Source: Leptobrachium leishanense
Lineage: Eukaryota; Chordata; Amphibia; Anura; Megophryidae
Length of the DNA stretch: 64,000 bases
Direction of reading: 5' to 3'
Assembly: GCA_009667805.1 (NCBI GenBank)
Contig: CM019068.1
Coordinates: forward strand, 2,401,218-2,465,217
Within the stretch, counting starts at the first letter, position 1; each line of letters starts with the position of its first letter. Under the pieces are notes generated by a model. It worked only from the letters and a program-made list of their open reading frames with translations. It searched no databases and was not told the origin of the DNA. Shown here one piece after another: positions 59,905-64,000 of the stretch. A program made the translations under genes and the position numbers.

Positions 59905-60180
59905 ACTAGTCGCCGAGCAGCTAAGAAAGAGGAAGTAGGAAGGGCTTTGCTCGGTTTTGATGGGTACTGACAGGAAGGAGGACTGGTCCAAAGGAATGAA
60001 GGGGTGTCGGAAGATACCATATATATATATATATATATCTGTTACTACTGTTATGAAGCCTTTATATTGAATAAAAGAGAAAACATATTTTCAAAGTTCT
60101 TGCTAGTTGCCACTTGCTATGTTTAATAAAGCAAGAAAGAGAAGCAATAGGAGCCTGAGAGTCGATGTATTAAAATTAAT
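59905..60180 (-). repeat. DIRS-2 5' terminal repeat
   Basis: Inverted match to 51880-52190. The outer end GTCGATGTATTAAAATTA at 60162-60179 differs from the left outer end, which is usual for DIRS, and is mirrored in the ICR at 56030-56060. Confidence 0.87.
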
Positions 60181-61289
60181 TCTGGAGATGGATGGATGAT
60201 GGCTCTTCTGTTCCACGATTCCAAGTGGTGTAGCCACCATTGCATCTCTTCCTTCGATTCGTCGTCCAAAGAGATGCAATCTGGATAAAGCCATCCCCTC
60301 CTCAGGTATCGTGCCTTCAGACGTTGAAGGGCCCGATAATACAGCGGTCCCGGAAAGACCGCTTGTATTGCTGCGGAGAGAAGCCCCAGTAGGCGAGCCA
60401 ACCATCTCAGAGGAAACTCCTGTGTGGATAGAAGACTTCTGATCTCCTTGTGAATCAGTTGGACTTTGGCCATTGGCAGGGAGAGAGACATCTCTACTGA
60501 ATCTATGGTGAAACCTAGGAATTCTATCAATTGTGTTGGTGTAAGAATTATTATTTTTTTTTTTTTTAAGAAACCCAAATTGGATAACAGATTCACCGTC
60601 CAATCCCTGTGGACCATCAATAATTTTGCCTCCTCTGCCAGGAGGAGAATATCGTCCAGGTAAATTATCAGACGCAGTCCCCTGCCGCGGAGGAATGCCG
60701 CCACTGGTCTCATTAACTTGGTGAAACACCAAGGGGCGGAAGACAGACCAAAAGGAAGGGACTTGAATCTCCAAAGTGTGCCCTCCCAGATGAACTAGAG
60801 AAAATCCCTGCACGAAGTCTCTATCGGAATAGTCAAGTACGCATCCTTCAGGTCTACCTTGACCAACCAATCCTGATGAGTTAAGACCCCTTTTAATGAT
60901 GGGATTCCCTCCATTTTGAAGTGATTGTACATTACGTACTCGTTGAGACATTTTAAATTCATTACTGGACGGAAACTCCCATCCTCTTTCTTTACCAGGA
61001 ATATATTGCTGAGAAAAATCTCTTTGTGAGGAATCACTTTTTCTATCGCATTCTTTCTGAATAAATCTTTTACTTCTAGTGAAGTAACCGCTCTGTCCTT
61101 TTCGGACATTATCATTATCCCTGGAGGAACATACTGTATGGGATGTGAAGCGAAATCTATTTTGAAACCTTGTATAGTCTGAGGAACCCACTGATCTGAC
61201 GTGACTATCTGCCACTGTTTGAAAAAATTTGATGTCCTGCCCCCCACCTCTTGTGTAGAAGAATGTAGGTGTAAACACGTACTCACCAA
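60181..61289 (-). pseudogene. DIRS-1 reverse transcriptase, one nonsense codon
   Basis: Open from 61289 to one TAG near 60797 and again to the DIRS-2 junction. Motifs: NIFLVKKEDGSFRPVMNLK, WLVKVDLKDAYLTIPI, SLPFGLS and an intact YLDD (RLIIYLDDILLLA, about 60660). A stretch of A on the minus strand (60549-60562) encodes FLKKKK in a loop. The frame is cut at the boundary where RNase H should start; the continuation is at 51870. Confidence 0.9.
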
Positions 61290-61299
61290 AGGATCCTGA

Positions 61300-62480
61300 T
61301 CTCCTAGGACCTCTGTAACCTCGATGTCGTTGAGGCCTGGACCTTTGTGGGAAGAAGGTGGGATTTTTTGGGACCTCTTGATAAGAGGACTTCAAAGAAC
61401 CTCTTGAGGTGGAGTATGCGTAACGGCCGGGAAAACGGCCCCTGCTTTTCCCAGCCCTGTCAAAAACCCTATTCGGGAAAGCTTTTCGAATGTTGGCCTT
61501 TACTTTGCCAACCGTAGATAAGGACCCCGTATATTCTGTCATCTCCTTAAAGCTGTTGTCCCCAAATAACATGCCCTCAGCACTAGGGCCTGGTTTGTTT
61601 GTCGCCAAAGTGGTCACTTTAGGGTCAATTTTGAGCAGTATAGATCTCCTCCTTTCGCTGGATAACGAGGTATTAACGTTTCCGAACACGCAAAGTAGCC
61701 TTTGAATCCAGCCCCTGTACTCAAACAGGTCTAGTTTCTCGTTTGTGAGGAGAGATCGTTCAACCGAGTCCATTAGTTTAGTCAATGGACCCAACAAATC
61801 AAATAATTTATCTTGGCACACTTTTACAGTGACTTCTACTCCTTTTTTAGGAGTCCAATTTGACCCTTGCAAAATGTCAATTATTTTAGGGTTTAATTCT
61901 GGTGTTAGATGCAAGTTATGTGCCAGAGTTGGTGTTGGGCACTCAGCCCTCAGATTATTCCTAGGTTTTTTTATCCATCGGCATGCGAATGCGCTGCTCA
62001 ATATATTTTGCTACATGGTCTATTGGTGTCCACTCCGCAGATCGCGGGTGCTTAAGTTGTTCAGGGACAAACATAGTTTCTCAGTGCGTCTACTGGGTCT
62101 ATAACCGGTTGTTTAACCTCGTTGGATTCAGCTGGCGATACCGTGTCTGACTCGATCGGAGAAACCTTCGGGTCATAGTCAGGGTCAGAGCTCTCCTCCG
62201 AATCTGACGCCGTGTCACTAACACAATCAGAGGAGCTGTCAGTCTCCTTGGCGCACTTAGCGCGTTTCCACTTTCTTTTAGTGGTGGCCGATGTTAAACG
62301 TCCTCTTTTTCGGACCAGTGCTGTGGGGATTCCTCTTGTATATCAGCATATATAAGCCTTTTTTGAGAGCATTTTTTAGGGAGTTGCTCACCTCCCTCAT
62401 TCGAAGTCCCAGGGACCTCGTCCTCCCGATGGGAGTCAATAGAGAGGAATCTATCCGATGCTGGGGAAATTCCACCATTT
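61300..62480 (-). pseudogene. DIRS-1 gag-like ORF
   Basis: N-terminal acidic, Ser-rich part (around 62270-62100: SSSDCVSDTASDSEESSD), a break near 62000, and then an ORF from 62001 with WIQRLLCVFGNVNTSLSSER and GRFPGRYAYS. The same frame stays open through the whole RT region down to 60103 (632 codons). Similar to DIRS-2 gag in the helical part. Confidence 0.82.
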
Positions 62481-62500
62481 CTTTTTAATATCCTTATCTC

Positions 62501-63069
62501 GTGTCAAAAGGTCAATCTACACAAAGACCTTCTCTTCTCCCAATGTCGACATTTAGTCTCTACATGTCGGATCAAATTTATATCCCTCACTCCTTTCTAA
62601 GTTTTTACTGAGTCTTATCAGTTGACTTCTTTTCTAGTTAACTCAACAGAATCTATTCTTCAATAATTATACTATTTACCACTTAGACGCTCCAATTTAT
62701 ATTGTAGAGAGTTTATTTTCTACTGTAATATAATAAAATCTACCTTGATTATAAACATATTTTGTGAATATATTTTACCTTACGAAAATATTAACTCTTA
62801 TATTCCTATACCCAAAAGACAAAATATCTTCTTGTTTTAAAGACTTAAAACAGACCAATAAATTTAATTATGACCGATCTTAGCACTTAGCTTGGGCATT
62901 ATATCACACAAAGACATTTTAAGGTTCCTTCATGTCTGGTATTTCTAAAAATCCTGGATCTGGATCTCACCCAGCCATGAACTCTGTAAAAAAAATCTCG
63001 GTTCATTTCTAACTAGGGAAATTTGGAAAAAGAAAGACTATCTTTAAAAACAAAATGGCTACAAGCATC
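62501..63069. other. AT-rich non-coding stretch
   Basis: Probably the 5' leader of DIRS-1, but the expected terminal repeat (inverse of 49577-50080) is not found here. No gene. Confidence 0.4.
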
Positions 63070-63129
63070 CATTTTACTTTTTTTCCCTTCCAATACACCT
63101 GACAGCGTGGGCCCCGGGGACCCGGGGAG

Positions 63130-63966
63130 CATTTAGATCTGCCTGGATCAGGTGGTCTGCTTTGGTGTTTGGGACGGAGTCAGGATCCCGTTTCGGCCTC
63201 TGAGCTCTGTCTTGGTTTTCCTGATGTCTTTGTTTGACTCTGGTCTGGCTTTCCGCACGCGGAATGTCTACCGCTCGGCACTTTCCGCTGGACATGTGGG
63301 TTTCGCAGGTGTGGCTTTGGGGCAGCACCCTTTGGTCTTCCGTCTGCTGCGGGGGGCTCGTTTTGAATGACCCCCCCCCTTCCTCGGTACTCAATAGCGT
63401 GGGATGTTTCCCTGGCACTGCGTTTCCTGGAGGCCTGGCCGGACAATGGGGATCTGTCCCTGCGGCAGTTGTCAGCGAAACTGGTAATGCTGTTCTGCTT
63501 GCTATCCTTTGAGCGTGACGGTGATGTCCGGGCTATGGACTATCCTTCTCGTTCCTTCGTACCGGATGGTGTTTTCTTCGTGACTGGACGTACCAAGACT
63601 TCCATTTCTTCTGTGTTTTTCCCGGCCTATCCTGATCGTCTGTTGTTGTGTCCGGTTCGATGCCTTAGGGTTTACGAGAACCGCCTGGTGGGGTTCCGTG
63701 CGGGAGCGGTTTCTCCTCTATTCCTGTCGTTCCGTGCTCCTCATCGCCCCGTCTCTTCGTTGACCTTGGCGCGATGGGTGCGCTGGTTGCTGGGTCTGAC
63801 TGGGGTGGGTACCGCCTCCTTTAAGGCACATTCGGTCTGTGCCACCATGGCCTCCTCGGCGATGGCCCGCTGGTTGTAAACTTGAGGACATTATGCGCTC
63901 CGCTGATTGGTCTAGGGAGTCTACTGCTCGCCTTTTTCTATATACGTCCCATGCGACACTGGACGG
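63130..63966 (+). pseudogene. DIRS-3 tyrosine recombinase fragment, active-site Arg lost
   Basis: Plus strand. Core-binding part at 63205-63365 (VYRSALSAGHVGF). After a frame change, 63367-63879 holds the catalytic part: ERDGDVRAMD (first Arg) and GRTKTSISSVFFP. The HxxR motif reads HSVC (about 63830), a CGT to TGT change. A stop at 63877 then precedes a further in-register stretch with EDIMRSADWSRES (about 63885-63920). Opposite orientation to DIRS-1 and DIRS-2, so a separate element. Confidence 0.87.
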
Positions 63967-64000
63967 AGACTGTTATTGATCAGCTTTGAATTGGCAAAAT

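Larger units (their letters stand above)
51880..60180 (-). mobile_element. DIRS-2 retrotransposon, split by an L2 LINE
   Basis: Inverted terminal repeats at about 51880-52190 and 59905-60180, an internal complementary region at 55970-56071, and minus-strand gag, RT and recombinase. Without the L2 insertion it is about 4.7 kb. RNase H is deleted between RT and recombinase (near 56850). It is inserted in DIRS-1 and is therefore younger. Confidence 0.87.
49576..62500 (-). mobile_element. DIRS-1 retrotransposon, split by DIRS-2
   Basis: Tyrosine-recombinase retrotransposon in two parts. 60180-62500 holds gag and RT. 49576-51880 holds RNase H, recombinase, internal complementary region and 3' terminal repeat. 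The parts join at the RT/RNase H boundary, where DIRS-2 is inserted. Left terminal sequence CCTATTATCATGACGGGGAA (about 49577) matches the internal complementary region at 50082-50182, as DIRS elements require. The 5' terminal repeat is not found before 63070. Summed length about 5 kb is normal. Confidence 0.85.

Noticed and set aside
60103..60180. End of DIRS-1 RT taken as natural C-terminus
   Set aside because: The last codons come from the DIRS-2 terminal repeat; the true continuation is at 51870.

Overview
This is vertebrate nuclear DNA, most likely from a frog or another amphibian. The only host gene I recognise is the 5' end of CACUL1 (exons 1 and 2, + strand, 36266-38077). Everything else is dense repeat DNA: an endogenous retrovirus, CR1, L2 and L1/Tx1-like LINEs, several DIRS tyrosine-recombinase retrotransposons, two Tc1 elements, a PIF/Harbinger element with its MITEs, hAT elements and many minisatellites. 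That mixture, especially DIRS plus Harbinger plus Tx1-like L1, points to Amphibia. The species cannot be told from sequence alone. There are no prokaryotic features, CRISPR arrays, rRNA genes or tRNA genes.

Layout. 1-6898: a class I-like provirus whose 5' LTR is cut by the window edge. The LTRs are nearly identical but the interior is badly eroded. 8570-9215: 24-bp minisatellite. 9345-11835: a small hAT-like element split by a 5'-truncated CR1. 12179-13083, 22128-23480, 23690-23928 and 26620-26771: copies or fragments of one MITE family with ends CAGGGTTATTCA, one of which carries an expanded 27-bp minisatellite. 15120-17191: a Tc1 element with a Harbinger MITE inside its terminal repeat. 17335-20436: a complete-looking Harbinger element with two interleaved antisense genes. 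25911-26358, 27326-27750 and 31638-32054: further Harbinger MITEs. 28040-31080: a minus-strand L1/Tx1-like LINE. 32356-32917: 46-bp minisatellite. 33935-34034: assembly gap, followed at once by a 71-bp satellite array ending about 300 bp before the CACUL1 start codon.

CACUL1 has a CpG-rich, ETS-rich promoter, a short exon 1, a 1.5-kb intron packed with G-rich minisatellites, and exon 2. I see no later exon, so 38078-64000 is probably inside intron 2. That stretch is a stack of insertions. An inverted-repeat element carries a hAT element (38703-40261, TSD CTGTGTAT) in its loop. A 5.2-kb array of 57/60-bp units (40975-46140) has taken a hAT (46141-47857, TSD GTTAGTAT) and, 12 bp further on, a Tc1 (47870-49482, TSD TA). 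The array then stops at a DIRS element (DIRS-1, from about 49576). DIRS-1 is split near its RT/RNase H boundary by DIRS-2 (about 51880-60180), which is itself split by a full-length-type L2 LINE (about 52265-55825). A third DIRS fragment, a recombinase gene on the + strand, ends the window.

Almost every transposon gene is broken by frameshifts, stops or deletions. The exceptions are the Harbinger transposase and its MADF partner, which both read open once their introns are removed. Insertion order can be read from the target-site duplications and split homologies, and is given in the findings.
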